From JAPKZH01 sp964537875 (lineage in GTDB: Bacteria > Acidobacteriota > Aminicenantia > Aminicenantales > UBA4085), in the NCBI GenBank assembly GCA_964537875.1, contig CAZIDN010000001.1, positions 178,252 through 242,251 of the forward strand: 64,000 bases of DNA, given 5' to 3'. Position 1 is the stretch's first letter. Each line of letters starts with the position of its first letter. The position numbers and the translations under genes were made by a program. Shown piece after piece: positions 1 through 9,151 of this stretch. The notes below the pieces were generated by a model. It ran no database searches. It saw only the letters and a program-made list of their open reading frames with translations, and had not been told where the DNA came from.

Positions 1-117
1 AATTCTTATTACGGAGGGCTCGCCCTCCAACGGATAGGCGAACGGGAAAAGGCCCGGAAGATCTTGGATAAGGCGGCTCTGCCTCCCAGGGGTATCCTCG
101 ATTTAATCGGTAGATAA
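1..117 (+). CDS. C-terminal end of a TPR-like protein (partial)
   Basis: The window opens inside a reading frame that runs 38 codons to TAA at 115-117. The visible residues (YYGGLALQRIGEREKARKIL and onward) have the spacing of a tetratricopeptide helix pair: small residues, Leu-Gly turn, Glu-Lys-Ala-Arg helix. TPR proteins are protein-interaction scaffolds, but the function of this one cannot be told from the tail. It converges on the pilus operon. The gene continues to the left of the window. Confidence 0.6.
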   Translation, partial: NSYYGGLALQRIGEREKARKILDKAALPPRGILDLIGR

Positions 118-122
118 AAGAT

Positions 123-162
123 GGGGGACGGTTCTATTTTTTGAAAAATAGAACCGTCCCCC
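123..162. terminator. Near-perfect 40-base palindrome, possible bidirectional terminator or REP-like hairpin
   Basis: A 17-19 bp perfect stem (GGGGGACGGTTCTATTTTT against its complement) with almost no loop lies between two convergent genes. It is followed by TTTT on the plus strand. Position and symmetry fit a bidirectional terminator. The GGGACGGTTCT stem also resembles hairpins I associate with REP-type (RAYT) repeats in other phyla; no RAYT transposase is present in the window. Confidence 0.55.
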
Positions 163-178
163 TTTTAAATTCTTACTA

Positions 179-3100
179 TTACCGGATGATCTTGTAGACT
201 TCTCTCCAGGATTTGATTGACAGCCTCGAATAGATCGGCACCGGCTGGGCCAGGACTTCGCTGGGCGGCTCGGGCCGCGCCCCTCCGGGCTGGGTGTAGC
301 TCTGGATGAAGACAAGCCGCTTGTTGATAGTCGGGCTCCCTTCCTGGGTCAGCTGCTCGAGCTTGCCCACGGTCACGGCCGACCGGACTTTTTGCGCGGT
401 GACCATGGATTCGATGGCGGTTCCGGTGGCCCCGATCAGGGCTGAGCCTCCCATCTGGCCGCCCGAGATATACCGGGAATAAATTCGGCCGCTGCCCGAC
501 AGAGTCATGCAGGGATTGAGGCTTTCGATGTTGCCCGTCAGGGTCGCGATATAGACCAGGCGGTCGGCGATGACGTCGTCCGCCCAGATCTTTTCTCCCT
601 GGGTGAAATCGCCTTTTTTAAGAGAGCTGTCAATGCCGAGCCGGACGGCCAGGTCTGCAGGTCCCAAATACCACTGAACGACGCCCGTCGCTCCGCCATC
701 TTTCAGGGCAACGAAAGAATAGTATTCCGTGCCGGGGGCCTTTTCGTCTCCGCCCGTGCCGAAGTAAAGGGTGACAACCATGGTTGTCAAATCGACGTAC
801 ACAGCCGGCTTGGTCACGATTGGATGATAATACGGGTCGCGATAGAGCACTTCGGCCTTCCATTGATTGACGCCGGTCGTCAAGTCGATCTTCCAGAACC
901 GTCCATGCAGGTCTCCAAAATAGACGTCCTCGGTGTTGCCGTCCCGGTCGTTGTCGGCGCCGTTGGGAGAGCCCGGCACTGTGTTGACGATGCCGAAGGG
1001 GCTGGCCGGCTCGCCGTTCTCCTTGACTTCAATGGATTTCAGGAGCTGGCCCGTGGCGATGTCAACGGCATAGAAGTAGTTGCCTGCCGGCTCGGTCGGA
1101 TCCCATGTGTCGTATCCGGAGCCCATGAAAGCGATCCATGTCGGGGTTCCACTGATATCGACTTTCCCGACGAACGGCACCGACCATGTTTCTCCCATAG
1201 TCGGATCCGTAAGCTCCCAGAGAGGAATGGGCGCCATGGGGTCGGTCACATCGAGGGCAAAATAGTAGAAACCGTGGTCTCTTCCCCAGCCCATGCCTTG
1301 GCCGCAGACGAGGACCGTATGCCAGGCGGCGCCGTAATAGACATCGCGGATGACCGGCGAACCGTCGATAAAGTAGTGATGGAAGAGAAAAACTCCGCAT
1401 TCCGGGTCCGTGACTCTCATATTCTTCAATTTATAGAGGAGGTTGTTCGGGATGAACGCCCAGAGCTCGTTCAGATTCACCGCGTCGAAGCAATGGAGCA
1501 TCCCGTCATTGGCGCCGACGATGATGACCCGCTCCCTGTTCTTGTTGGCTTCCTTGAATTCCGCGTAGCCGTCACCCATCTGAGAGGGAGTGCCGTAGGG
1601 CGGCTCCAGGACCTGGGGAGACGAGTGGTTGATGTCGCCGAGCTTCCAGGCCCGGCCGTCGCCCAGGACAAACCTGATCAGGGGCTCTGTTTCCGGGCTG
1701 CCGACGCCCAGCCCGAGATAGGATTCGAGCAGGGCTTTATTGGCGATGCTGAAATCCGTCCGGTCATTCATGATGTCATCGCCCTGCTGATCATAGGCTG
1801 TGTAGACGATCCGCGTGCTCCAGCTGCGCGTGCTCAAGGCTTCGCCGGCGTCCACGACGAACGTAGCGCCGACGTTCGCGATATTCCTCAGGTCGGAGCT
1901 CTTGGAATAGGGCAGAGTCAGGGACGTGACATCCCAGGAACGGAGGTGACCCTTCCAATTCGGAAACTCGAAGGATGCCGAGTACAGGACATCTTCTTCG
2001 CCGGGACGCATGAGGTTGACGTTGGCCGTCGTCAAGGCGTGGGATGTACGGGAATATTCTCTTTTGGTGATGTATTTATAGTTCAGGCTTAAGCTGTGGA
2101 TTTTCGGGGTTGTGGTTTCATTCGTCGTTTCCAGGACGGCCTTCCAGCGGAGGAAGGAGCCGGGGCTTTCAAAGGTGAATTCCACCCCGGGTGTGACCGG
2201 TCCTTCCCATTTGGGATTTCCGGCTTGGTCGTCGGAGTTCGACAGATAATAGGTAATGCTTGTCCCAACGGGCTTGGTTTCAATGACCGTGATCGTGGCC
2301 GAGACAACGGCATTGTCGGACGTGATGAATGAACACTCCAGGAGGTTTTTCGAAGAGGTCGTTCCCTGCGAAACATAGATGGGGAAAATATCGTTCATGA
2401 AGAAATAGCAGTTCCGCGAGTCGTTGCCGTCGGACACGAAAAAGTCGAGATCTCCGTCGTTGTCGAAGTCACCGATGGCCCCCGAATCCAAATCGCTGGA
2501 CGAAGAAACCTTGGCGCAGCTCGATGGAATGCAGTTGCTGGTAAACGTTGCGGTTCCGTCATTCTTCAGCCAATACACATAGCCGCCTGGCCAATTGACC
2601 CCTGCCGATCCGTCAGTGGAAAGGACAATGTCGGGAATGCCGTCTGTATCCAAATCGCCCGCTGAAAGAAACGAGCAGGTGCCGTGGCTGGCCGGAATGG
2701 TGATCTTTTTGCTGTTGACATTCGTAAAAGTGGTGGAACCACTGTTGCGGTAATAATATAACGTCTGGCCACTTGCCGACCCGACGTAAAAATCGATATA
2801 CCCATCCCCGTTAAAATCCCCTGCGGCAACGCCGCAGACGCCGTAGATATACGTACTGTTGTTGGGGTAGGGATTGATCGTCCCGGCTAATCTGGAAAAA
2901 GTCCCTGATCCATTATTGATGAAAATGACGACTTCTCCGTAGCGGGTCGAGGCCCATCGGGAAGGGACGCCGACGATCAGGTCTAGGTCGCCGTCCTTGT
3001 CGATATCAACGGACACGATATTGCTTTCCCATCGCCAATTGGCGCTCCCTTGTCCCCATTCTCCGTATCCGTCATTGATCAAGTCGCCCAGCAGGGTGAC

Positions 3101-3727
3101 GGTTGTGCTGAACACGGGAATACCCCCGACCGGAATGTTATTTTCCTTAAACAGGTTTTTAAAGATCCAGAGCTTGCCCGACCAGCTTAGGGCAGCGAAG
3201 TCCGCATCGCCGTCTCTGTCAAAATCTCCCGCTCCCAGGGCCATGATTTCATAGGTCCTGCTCAGGGCGCTGCCGTCATAGAGAATGTAATAGGGTCCGT
3301 CAAACTCGAATTTCGTCGGGGTGACGGGGTCGACTCCTTTGCAGAGAAAAATCGATAAATTGCTGTCATTGGGATTGAGATTCCCGAGGCTTCCGTTCGT
3401 GTTGTAATCTGTCCCCCGGCCGCCTTCGACCAGGTCTATGTAGCCGTCATTGTTGAAGTCTGCGGAGGCCCCAGTCATGCGGTAGTTGGTCGTCACCGGG
3501 TAGTTGCTGGACGGCACGAAGTTGGCGCCTTTGGCCTTCAGCCGCAAATGCTGGCCGCTGACGTCGTTACTCACGCCGTCCATCACGGCGATTGTCGAAT
3601 CGTCGCCGCCGCGATAGCCGACGATGGAGCCGCTCTGCGTTTCGCACATCTGGCCCGTCAGGCTGAGATAGAGCGCTCCCGAGACGATGATGACAAAAAG
3701 CAAAATGATGGGCTTATTTTTTTTCAT
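179..3727 (-). CDS. pilY1: PilY1-like type IV pilus tip/biogenesis protein with FG-GAP repeats
   Basis: Large secreted protein (about 1182 aa) with an N-terminal hydrophobic signal segment after MKKNK. Residues roughly 85-460 carry repeated FG-GAP/VCBS motifs of the type DxNxDGxxD (DFNNDGYIDL, DFDRDGDADF, DIDKDGDLDL, DFDNDGDLDF), which in this fold bind calcium on beta-propeller blades. The C-terminal half (about 690-1110) is the PilC/PilY1 beta-propeller, with GANDGMLHCFDA, GSPVIRDVYY and the Asp-rich loop ADNDRDGNTEDVYFGD. PilY1 proteins act at the pilus tip in adhesion and extension. It is last in the operon with four prepilin-like proteins, 37 bases after pilX. I took the ATG at 3727 rather than a GTG nine bases upstream because AAGG sits at better spacing. 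An N-terminal von Willebrand domain, common in PilY1, is not seen. Confidence 0.85.
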   Translation of the reverse strand: MKKNKPIILLFVIIVSGALYLSLTGQMCETQSGSIVGYRGGDDSTIAVMDGVSNDVSGQHLRLKAKGANFVPSSNYPVTTNYRMTGASADFNNDGYIDLVEGGRGTDYNTNGSLGNLNPNDSNLSIFLCKGVDPVTPTKFEFDGPYYILYDGSALSRTYEIMALGAGDFDRDGDADFAALSWSGKLWIFKNLFKENNIPVGGIPVFSTTVTLLGDLINDGYGEWGQGSANWRWESNIVSVDIDKDGDLDLIVGVPSRWASTRYGEVVIFINNGSGTFSRLAGTINPYPNNSTYIYGVCGVAAGDFNGDGYIDFYVGSASGQTLYYYRNSGSTTFTNVNSKKITIPASHGTCSFLSAGDLDTDGIPDIVLSTDGSAGVNWPGGYVYWLKNDGTATFTSNCIPSSCAKVSSSSDLDSGAIGDFDNDGDLDFFVSDGNDSRNCYFFMNDIFPIYVSQGTTSSKNLLECSFITSDNAVVSATITVIETKPVGTSITYYLSNSDDQAGNPKWEGPVTPGVEFTFESPGSFLRWKAVLETTNETTTPKIHSLSLNYKYITKREYSRTSHALTTANVNLMRPGEEDVLYSASFEFPNWKGHLRSWDVTSLTLPYSKSSDLRNIANVGATFVVDAGEALSTRSWSTRIVYTAYDQQGDDIMNDRTDFSIANKALLESYLGLGVGSPETEPLIRFVLGDGRAWKLGDINHSSPQVLEPPYGTPSQMGDGYAEFKEANKNRERVIIVGANDGMLHCFDAVNLNELWAFIPNNLLYKLKNMRVTDPECGVFLFHHYFIDGSPVIRDVYYGAAWHTVLVCGQGMGWGRDHGFYYFALDVTDPMAPIPLWELTDPTMGETWSVPFVGKVDISGTPTWIAFMGSGYDTWDPTEPAGNYFYAVDIATGQLLKSIEVKENGEPASPFGIVNTVPGSPNGADNDRDGNTEDVYFGDLHGRFWKIDLTTGVNQWKAEVLYRDPYYHPIVTKPAVYVDLTTMVVTLYFGTGGDEKAPGTEYYSFVALKDGGATGVVQWYLGPADLAVRLGIDSSLKKGDFTQGEKIWADDVIADRLVYIATLTGNIESLNPCMTLSGSGRIYSRYISGGQMGGSALIGATGTAIESMVTAQKVRSAVTVGKLEQLTQEGSPTINKRLVFIQSYTQPGGARPEPPSEVLAQPVPIYSRLSIKSWREVYKIIR

Positions 3728-3764
3728 GGCCGTCACCTTTTCCTTTTCCTATCTGTGGCAAAAA

Positions 3765-4316
3765 TCATTGAAATGCGAGACTGAGTTCCAGCCGGACAAA
3801 CGTGTTTTGCGGGCCGTGGCCGATACAGACAAGAATGGCATCCATGGTATCCGGAGTCGGCCCTCCTCCGTCGTCATCAACGACGAAGGCCGTGTAAGTG
3901 AAATTGTTATCATCGGGCATGGCCACGTTCGAATAAATATAGTTATCGGGATTGGCCGCGATATCGGCCAAAATCTGCTCGTCGGTGAGCTTGCGGAAAA
4001 AAATGGGACTGGCAGGGTCATCCAGGCCCGGCGAGCCGCCATAGGTCGTCCGGTACTGGCCATAGAAATCCGCCATGTTCTCGTTGATGTACTTCAAGGC
4101 GGTATCGATTCCTGCTTCCGCGGCATTGAAGGCCATCTGGTGCCAGCGCATGTTCCCCGCCACGTTAGGTCCGGAGCGGGTCACGCTGAGAAGGGCCAGC
4201 CCGACCGTGAACATAAAGGCCAGGACGATGATGACGATGATCAGGGCCACGCCATTTTCCCGGCCGGCCTTGCGGCTGAGAATGCTTTTCGGCAGAGTGA
4301 ATCTTGGATGTTTCAT
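3765..4316 (-). CDS. pilX: PilX-like minor pilin
   Basis: 183-residue protein with a basic N-terminus then a single hydrophobic helix (GVALIIVIIVLAFMFTVGLA), followed by the typical PilX_N continuation with NAAEAGIDTALKYI. PilX-type proteins are minor pilins without the classical G-F-T-L-I-E cleavage site and take part in priming pilus assembly with PilV, PilW and PilY1. The gene starts 10 bases after pilW. Its C-terminal part is not recognisable beyond an Asp-rich strand near the end. Confidence 0.75.
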   Translation of the reverse strand: MKHPRFTLPKSILSRKAGRENGVALIIVIIVLAFMFTVGLALLSVTRSGPNVAGNMRWHQMAFNAAEAGIDTALKYINENMADFYGQYRTTYGGSPGLDDPASPIFFRKLTDEQILADIAANPDNYIYSNVAMPDDNNFTYTAFVVDDDGGGPTPDTMDAILVCIGHGPQNTFVRLELSLAFQ

Positions 4317-4326
4317 GGTTCCCTCA

Positions 4327-5439
4327 TCATCGCTGGCCCGTGTTATAGATATTCAAAGTCGAATTCCTGATGTTGGCCGTCGAATCCAGCAGGAACCGCC
4401 GGCAGAGATCGTCCGCGTCGGCCGGGTCCGTATTGGCGACTCTGGGACGCCGATAGAGATGGACGTTGTCGGGCGGCGTCCCCGAAACGCTGACAAACTT
4501 GTTCCTTGTTTTTCCCAGGATCCAGACTCGCACCTGACGGATGCGGCCGATTTGGTCAAGGGACCAATTTGCATTCCAATCCTGGAAACCGTCCAGGTTT
4601 CCGTCGTTATCAAGGTCGCCGTTGTACTGGAACTGAAGGTTTTCGACATTCTGGGCGATGGGATATTGGATTCCGTTATCATTCAAATAGAGAATATTTC
4701 CGTTGCCGTTCCCGATATAGCCGTTTGTGCCCGCGGATAAGCCGGGATAGTAACCCGTCACATCGAGCCAGTATTCTTTGACATTGGCAAACGTCACCGT
4801 ACCCCCGTCGTAGTCGTTGGAACTGCCACACGTGCCCGATAGGCCTCCCGGGGGATTGATTCCCGCCGCCAGTCCGGGAGAGAAATTCAGTTTTTCGGTG
4901 GTCACCCCCGTGCTATGCGTAACATGGGTGACCTCTCTGATTTCTGCGTTTCGACAGAGGGAGCTGGGATTGGGCATAATGAAGACGATCTTGAACGCAT
5001 AAAAATCATCGGAATAGGGATTTTGTTCAAAGCTGTAGTCTTCCAGATCCAAGGTCACAGATGAACCCTGATAGTTTTGAATTTTCAGGTTGAGCGGCTC
5101 TTCCATGTTGCCGACCAAGCGCAGGCGGTCCGGCGTCACGCCCGCTGCCGTATCCGTGGCATCGTTGTCTGTGCCCTCGAGAAAATAGCCCATGAATTCC
5201 TGGGGCATGCCGATCCCCGCCATCCGGATGTCCCGCGTGACGAAATACATCGAGGACCGAACATCATGCTGCATTTCGGCATATCCCAGCTGGTCGACCG
5301 AGACCTTATTGCTCTTGACGTAGATCGAGAGGGTGGCCAGAATAACGATCAGCATGATGGAGCCGCCGATCATGAGCTCGACCAGGGTGAATCCGCTTCG
5401 TTTTCCCTTTTGGCTGTTTTTTTGTGGTTTTTTCGTCAT
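4327..5439 (-). CDS. pilW: PilW-like minor pilin
   Basis: 370-residue prepilin-like protein. A short basic leader (KGKRSG) precedes FTLVELMIGGSIMLIVILAT, the prepilin peptidase site (cut after Gly, Phe+1, Glu+5) fused to the N-terminal assembly helix. The long C-terminal domain contains many Tyr/Asn/Asp-rich strands and an Asp-rich segment (NGDLDNDGNLDGFQDWN) that looks like a calcium loop. Substrate of the prepilin peptidase encoded near 20 kb; sits in the middle of the minor-pilin operon. Confidence 0.8.
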   Translation of the reverse strand: MTKKPQKNSQKGKRSGFTLVELMIGGSIMLIVILATLSIYVKSNKVSVDQLGYAEMQHDVRSSMYFVTRDIRMAGIGMPQEFMGYFLEGTDNDATDTAAGVTPDRLRLVGNMEEPLNLKIQNYQGSSVTLDLEDYSFEQNPYSDDFYAFKIVFIMPNPSSLCRNAEIREVTHVTHSTGVTTEKLNFSPGLAAGINPPGGLSGTCGSSNDYDGGTVTFANVKEYWLDVTGYYPGLSAGTNGYIGNGNGNILYLNDNGIQYPIAQNVENLQFQYNGDLDNDGNLDGFQDWNANWSLDQIGRIRQVRVWILGKTRNKFVSVSGTPPDNVHLYRRPRVANTDPADADDLCRRFLLDSTANIRNSTLNIYNTGQR

Positions 5440-5458
5440 CGTCCTATCCGTCCTATCG

Positions 5459-5896
5459 TTACCTCTGGATAATCGTCCCCATTTGGGCTTTGACCTGATG
5501 CGTCCCGGGCTGCAAGATCAAGGTGTTGACGTCCGTGGCGAACTGGCTGGTGGGGAAGATGAAAACCTTGTAATAGTTGATGTTCCGTTGGATCGTGGTG
5601 ATCCTCCGGTAATCCATGGTCGCGTCCCCGTTGATATCGAGCTGGACGTCCTGGATGACCGGCAGAGTATCAAGCTCGGTCGGGGTCAGGGTCCGAAGCT
5701 CGTCGATCTCCTGCTGGCAGAGGAAGGTGGCCGTGCCGAGCTGATTGGCCCGCAGGTTGTTCATCACGCTCATGGTGAAGAGCTCGGCCAGGCCGATCAG
5801 GGCGATGCCGATCAGGGTGATCCCGATCAGGACTTCGATCAGAGAGAATCCCGTTTGTTTTTTTGTCCGATGGAGGATTCTTGATATTTTTCTCAT
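5459..5896 (-). CDS. pilV: PilV-like minor pilin
   Basis: 145-residue prepilin-like protein. The leader ends KKQTG before FSLIEVLIGITLIGIALIGL, a textbook class III signal with Glu+5. The conserved Asn-Gln-Leu-rich helix continuation (NNLRANQLGTATFLCQQEIDELR) matches PilV/GspI-type minor pilins. It lies 12 bases after fimT and 19 bases before pilW, so it is probably co-transcribed. Confidence 0.75.
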   Translation of the reverse strand: MRKISRILHRTKKQTGFSLIEVLIGITLIGIALIGLAELFTMSVMNNLRANQLGTATFLCQQEIDELRTLTPTELDTLPVIQDVQLDINGDATMDYRRITTIQRNINYYKVFIFPTSQFATDVNTLILQPGTHQVKAQMGTIIQR

Positions 5897-5908
5897 GTTT
5901 TTCCCGGA

Positions 5909-6412
5909 TTATGTCGATTGAGATTTCGTGTATTGGATCGACCCCCCCGCATAGAAGGTCAGGATCCGCAGGTCCGGCTGGGTGTAGGTTTTCAGCTTGT
6001 CGCTCTGGATGGTGATCGTGCGATGGAGGCCGTCGTAGTTGGTGACCAGCCCGACCGAAGAATATTCCACGGTCTGACTCGCGGGCAGGTCGATAGTGGC
6101 CGTGAATTTCGAGGGGATTTCGTTGTAGGGGTATTTCGCCTGGCGGCTCCAGGCGCCCGGGCTGGTTTCTTCTTCGATCCAATAGGCCCAACTGGCCGTG
6201 GCGTTAGAGAAAATGACCCTGTGATTGAGCTTTGTATTTACGGCCAGGAACTTGGCCTGCTGCATGGCGGTTTGGATATCCCGCGCACAATTCTCCAGGG
6301 ACCGGGTTTCCAAACTGTTCAGGATGCTGGGGTAGGAGGACAACATCATGATTCCCAGGATGGCCAGCACGATCAACATCTCGATAAGAGTAAACCCTTT
6401 TTTTTGAGTCAT
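5909..6412 (-). CDS. fimT: FimT/GspH-like minor pilin, first gene of the pilin operon
   Basis: 167-residue prepilin-like protein with the cleavage site KKG-FTLIEMLIVLAILGIMML. The helix continues with CARDIQTAMQQAKFLAVNT, characteristic of the GspH/FimT family. A start ten codons upstream (6442) is open, but the ATG at 6412 has AGAAGGA at proper spacing, so I prefer it. FimT-type pilins help initiate pilus assembly and in some species bind DNA. The operon carries no major pilin gene, so PilA/PilE must be elsewhere. Confidence 0.75.
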   Translation of the reverse strand: MTQKKGFTLIEMLIVLAILGIMMLSSYPSILNSLETRSLENCARDIQTAMQQAKFLAVNTKLNHRVIFSNATASWAYWIEEETSPGAWSRQAKYPYNEIPSKFTATIDLPASQTVEYSSVGLVTNYDGLHRTITIQSDKLKTYTQPDLRILTFYAGGSIQYTKSQST

Positions 6413-6489
6413 GTTCGTCCTTCTTCTCTGCCGGTTGGTCATGTTATCCTCAATTTTATTCTTCGAAATAAAATTGCAGCCATCAAAAC

Positions 6490-6528
6490 AAAAGCCTCCC
6501 TTCCCTTCCCTTGAGCGCAGAGGCTTTT
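6490..6528 (-). terminator. Candidate Rho-independent terminator after the symporter gene
   Basis: AAAAGCCTC (6490-6498) pairs perfectly with GAGGCTTTT (6520-6528). On the minus strand the stem is followed by TTTTGTTTTG, the expected U-rich tail. It lies between the symporter stop and the pilin operon start. The rest of the gap from 6413 to 6749 holds two further short palindromes (CACCCTTC/GAAGGGTG at 6617/6662 and a CTTTTTCC hairpin at 6692-6710) and no recognisable gene. Confidence 0.5.
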
Positions 6529-6749
6529 CTGATAGCCCTATCTTCCTCCTTTTATGTTTCTCTGCTCAATAGCCTTTTGCGATGAATGTTCAGACTATTT
6601 TTATCACCCGGGGGCTCACCCTTCGAGGAGGCCGATTCACCTCAAACGGCTAGCCGCGATGGAAGGGTGGGAAAAGTTTAGGAGCGCCTTGCTTTTTCCT
6701 TCGGAAAAAGATGGTTCCAATGCCGGCCAAGTTATTGAAAATAAGTTTA

Positions 6750-8540
6750 TTATATTGTTTTCAGTTTCCGCCAAAGCCGGATCAGGATGAAACCCGAAAT
6801 GGCCGCGGCTATGGTCAAAACCACGGCCGGAGCATAATTGCCGTAAATCCAGTAGCCCACCGCAAAAAGAGCTCCCCAGACAGCCAGGCAGCCGACCAGC
6901 ATGCAAAGGATCCCGACAGGAACGTCCCATGGCTCGGCGGCAGCGCCCGTGAGCAATCCGGCGGCCTTTTCTTTTTCCATGATGTGTTTCCAGCCCGGGC
7001 CGCCGGGATGGACAAGCCTGTAGAATTTGCGCAGTCTGTCCTCATCCGTGGGCCGGGTGAGCAAGGTCACCGTGATCCAGGAAATCGTCGTAATGAAGAT
7101 GCCGATCAGGAGCTGCTGCCAGTCGGCCAGCGGCTTGAAGCCCAGGCGCGTGTGGACCAGCTTGAAATAGAGGGCGATGATGAATGAGACGATCATGGCC
7201 GTGAGCTCGCTGTAGGCGTTGATCCTCCACCAGAACCAGCGCAGGATGAAGATAAGGCCCGTGCCGGCGCCGACAAGGAGCAGGATCTGGAATGCCTCCA
7301 GGGCGTGCCGCAGGAGCAGCGCCAGCAGGCTCGAGAAGAGCATCAGGCCGAACGTGCTGATACGGCCGATCATGACCAGCCGTTTCTCGGGAGCGTCGGT
7401 TTTCACGAAGCGCTTGTAAAAATCGTTGACCATGTAGGAGGAGCCCCAGTTCAAGTGGGTGGCGATGGTCGACATGTAGGCGGCAAAAAGGGAGGCGATG
7501 ACCATCCCGATGAGCCCTCTCGGCAGGAATGTCATCATGGCCGGATAGGCCAGGTCGTGTTTCATGATGCCCGGGTCGATGTGGGGAAAGGCGGCTTGGA
7601 GCGCCTCCAGGTTCGGGAAGACGACAAGAGAGGCCAGGGCGACGAGGATCCAGGGCCAGGGACGGAGGGCGTAGTGAAGGACATTGAAGAGAAACGTCGA
7701 GCCCATGGCATGTTTTTCGTTTTTTGCGGCCAGCATCCGCTGGGCGATATAGCCGCCGCCGCCGGGCTCGGCGCCCGGATACCAGACGTTCCACCACTGG
7801 ATGATGAGCGGGAAGAAAAAGACGGCGATGGCAAAATCCAATTTCGAGAAATCCGGCAGGATGGAAAGCTTGCCCGAGAGATTCGGATGGGTCAACAGCT
7901 TGGATAGGCCCCCGACCTGGGGGAGCTTGACAACGTAGATCGCCGCCCAGATCGAGCCGGTCATGGCAATGACGAATTGGACAAGGTCGGTGAGCAGGAC
8001 GCCGAACAGCCCGCCGAGGCTGCTGTAGACGGTCGTGATGACAATGGCCACGATGAGCGTCTGCATGGGAGACAGCTTGAGGATGACGCCGCAGATCTTG
8101 ATCATGGCCAGCGTGACCGCGGCCATGACGATGACGTTGTAGAAAAAGCCGAGGTAGACGGCCCTGAAGCCGCGGAGAAAAGCGGCCGGCTTGCCGCTGT
8201 AGCGGAGCTCGTAAAATTCGATATCGGTCATGACATTGGAGCGGCGCCAGAGCTTGGAATAGATGAAGACCGTCAGCATCCCCGTGAAGAGAAAGGCCCA
8301 CCAGAGCCAGTTGCCGGCGACGCCGTTGTTGCGGACGATGTCCGTGACCAAATTGGGCGTGTCCGCCGAAAATGTCGTGGCGACCATGGACACCCCGAGC
8401 AGCCACCAGGGCATATTGCGGCCGGACAGGAAGAATTCCGAGGTGCTCGAGCCGGCCTTTTTGGAGAAAGCCACGCCGACGATAAGCGAGAGCAAGAAAT
8501 AAGCAAAGATAATGACCCAATCGACGCCTTGCAGTATCAT
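6750..8540 (-). CDS. Sodium/solute symporter (SSS family)
   Basis: 596-residue integral membrane protein with about 13-14 hydrophobic segments. The start (VDWVIIFAYFLLSLIVGVAF, then FFLSGRNMPWWLLGVSMVAT) is the SSS signature of TM1-TM2, with the Na+-site helix 'SMVATTFSADTP'. The family couples substrate entry to the sodium gradient; the long soluble linker and extra C-terminal helix resemble sugar/inositol-type members (SGLT group). It overlaps the preceding lipoprotein gene by ATGA, so the two are translationally coupled. Substrate not determinable, but an RbsD-like partner points to a monosaccharide. Confidence 0.85.
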   Translation of the reverse strand: MILQGVDWVIIFAYFLLSLIVGVAFSKKAGSSTSEFFLSGRNMPWWLLGVSMVATTFSADTPNLVTDIVRNNGVAGNWLWWAFLFTGMLTVFIYSKLWRRSNVMTDIEFYELRYSGKPAAFLRGFRAVYLGFFYNVIVMAAVTLAMIKICGVILKLSPMQTLIVAIVITTVYSSLGGLFGVLLTDLVQFVIAMTGSIWAAIYVVKLPQVGGLSKLLTHPNLSGKLSILPDFSKLDFAIAVFFFPLIIQWWNVWYPGAEPGGGGYIAQRMLAAKNEKHAMGSTFLFNVLHYALRPWPWILVALASLVVFPNLEALQAAFPHIDPGIMKHDLAYPAMMTFLPRGLIGMVIASLFAAYMSTIATHLNWGSSYMVNDFYKRFVKTDAPEKRLVMIGRISTFGLMLFSSLLALLLRHALEAFQILLLVGAGTGLIFILRWFWWRINAYSELTAMIVSFIIALYFKLVHTRLGFKPLADWQQLLIGIFITTISWITVTLLTRPTDEDRLRKFYRLVHPGGPGWKHIMEKEKAAGLLTGAAAEPWDVPVGILCMLVGCLAVWGALFAVGYWIYGNYAPAVVLTIAAAISGFILIRLWRKLKTI

Positions 8541-9151
8541 GGTTGTTCTTTTTTATCCTCCTTCATCTTCTCCCGCATCTTGGCTTCGGATTCCGGGCCC
8601 CAATAGCCGCAGTCAAGCTCCATGAAGACCGTCGTATAGGGGAGGGTCAGGTTCGTCTTGATCATCAGGATGCGGAATGTTTTCGCCACCTGGTCCATCC
8701 GGGCGATGAGCTCTTCGTGAAGGACAGGCTTTGTTCCATAGCGGCTGAGCATGTCTTTGAGCCGTTTCCGGCAGGCATCGATTCCCGGTGCCTGGTCTTC
8801 CGGGACAAAATCGAGCTCCTTGTCCAGATAGACGATGGGCCGGATATGCTTACTCTGCCCGAGGGCTTGCAGGACTTTTTCCAGGACGGCGAAGTGGTCC
8901 TCGTTGGAAACGACGATGTCCATTCCCGGGCTGATCTGGGCCGGGAAGGCCGAGTCGGCCACGACCAGCCAGTTCCGGTGTCCGAGGGCGGGAAGCTCCT
9001 TGAGGAGTTTGTCTTCCCAATTGGGGGCCTGGGCCGTTTCTTTGGCCTCTTCGGCGTCTTCTTTTTCATTTTTTTCGCCTTCGCAGGCTGTTAGCGAGAG
9101 TCCAAGGCAGACGAGAAAAACGGCAAGGACTAATTTGTGGCTTTTAGACAC
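8537..9151 (-). CDS. Lipoprotein with RbsD/FucU-like (sugar mutarotase) fold
   Basis: I place the start at GTG 9151, preceded by AAAGGAA; then follow a hydrophobic signal and lipobox LTAC, giving a 204-residue lipoprotein. After a Glu-rich linker the sequence LGHRNWLVVADSAFP matches the RbsD/FucU motif (conserved His; the usual following Asp is Asn here), and the end PYTTVFMELDCGYW matches the family C-terminus. RbsD/FucU interconvert sugar anomers in the cytoplasm; a membrane-anchored exported version is unusual. Its stop overlaps the start of the symporter. Family assignment is from motifs only. Confidence 0.6.
   Translation of the reverse strand: MSKSHKLVLAVFLVCLGLSLTACEGEKNEKEDAEEAKETAQAPNWEDKLLKELPALGHRNWLVVADSAFPAQISPGMDIVVSNEDHFAVLEKVLQALGQSKHIRPIVYLDKELDFVPEDQAPGIDACRKRLKDMLSRYGTKPVLHEELIARMDQVAKTFRILMIKTNLTLPYTTVFMELDCGYWGPESEAKMREKMKEDKKEQP

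Noticed and set aside
824..2092. 422-codon plus-strand frame opposite pilY1
   Set aside because: Shadow of the pilY1 reading frame; no domain, no ribosome site.
7042..8520. 492-codon minus-strand frame inside the symporter gene
   Set aside because: Out-of-frame shadow, with Arg/His/Pro-rich composition and no membrane segments, whereas the symporter frame is a clean SSS protein.
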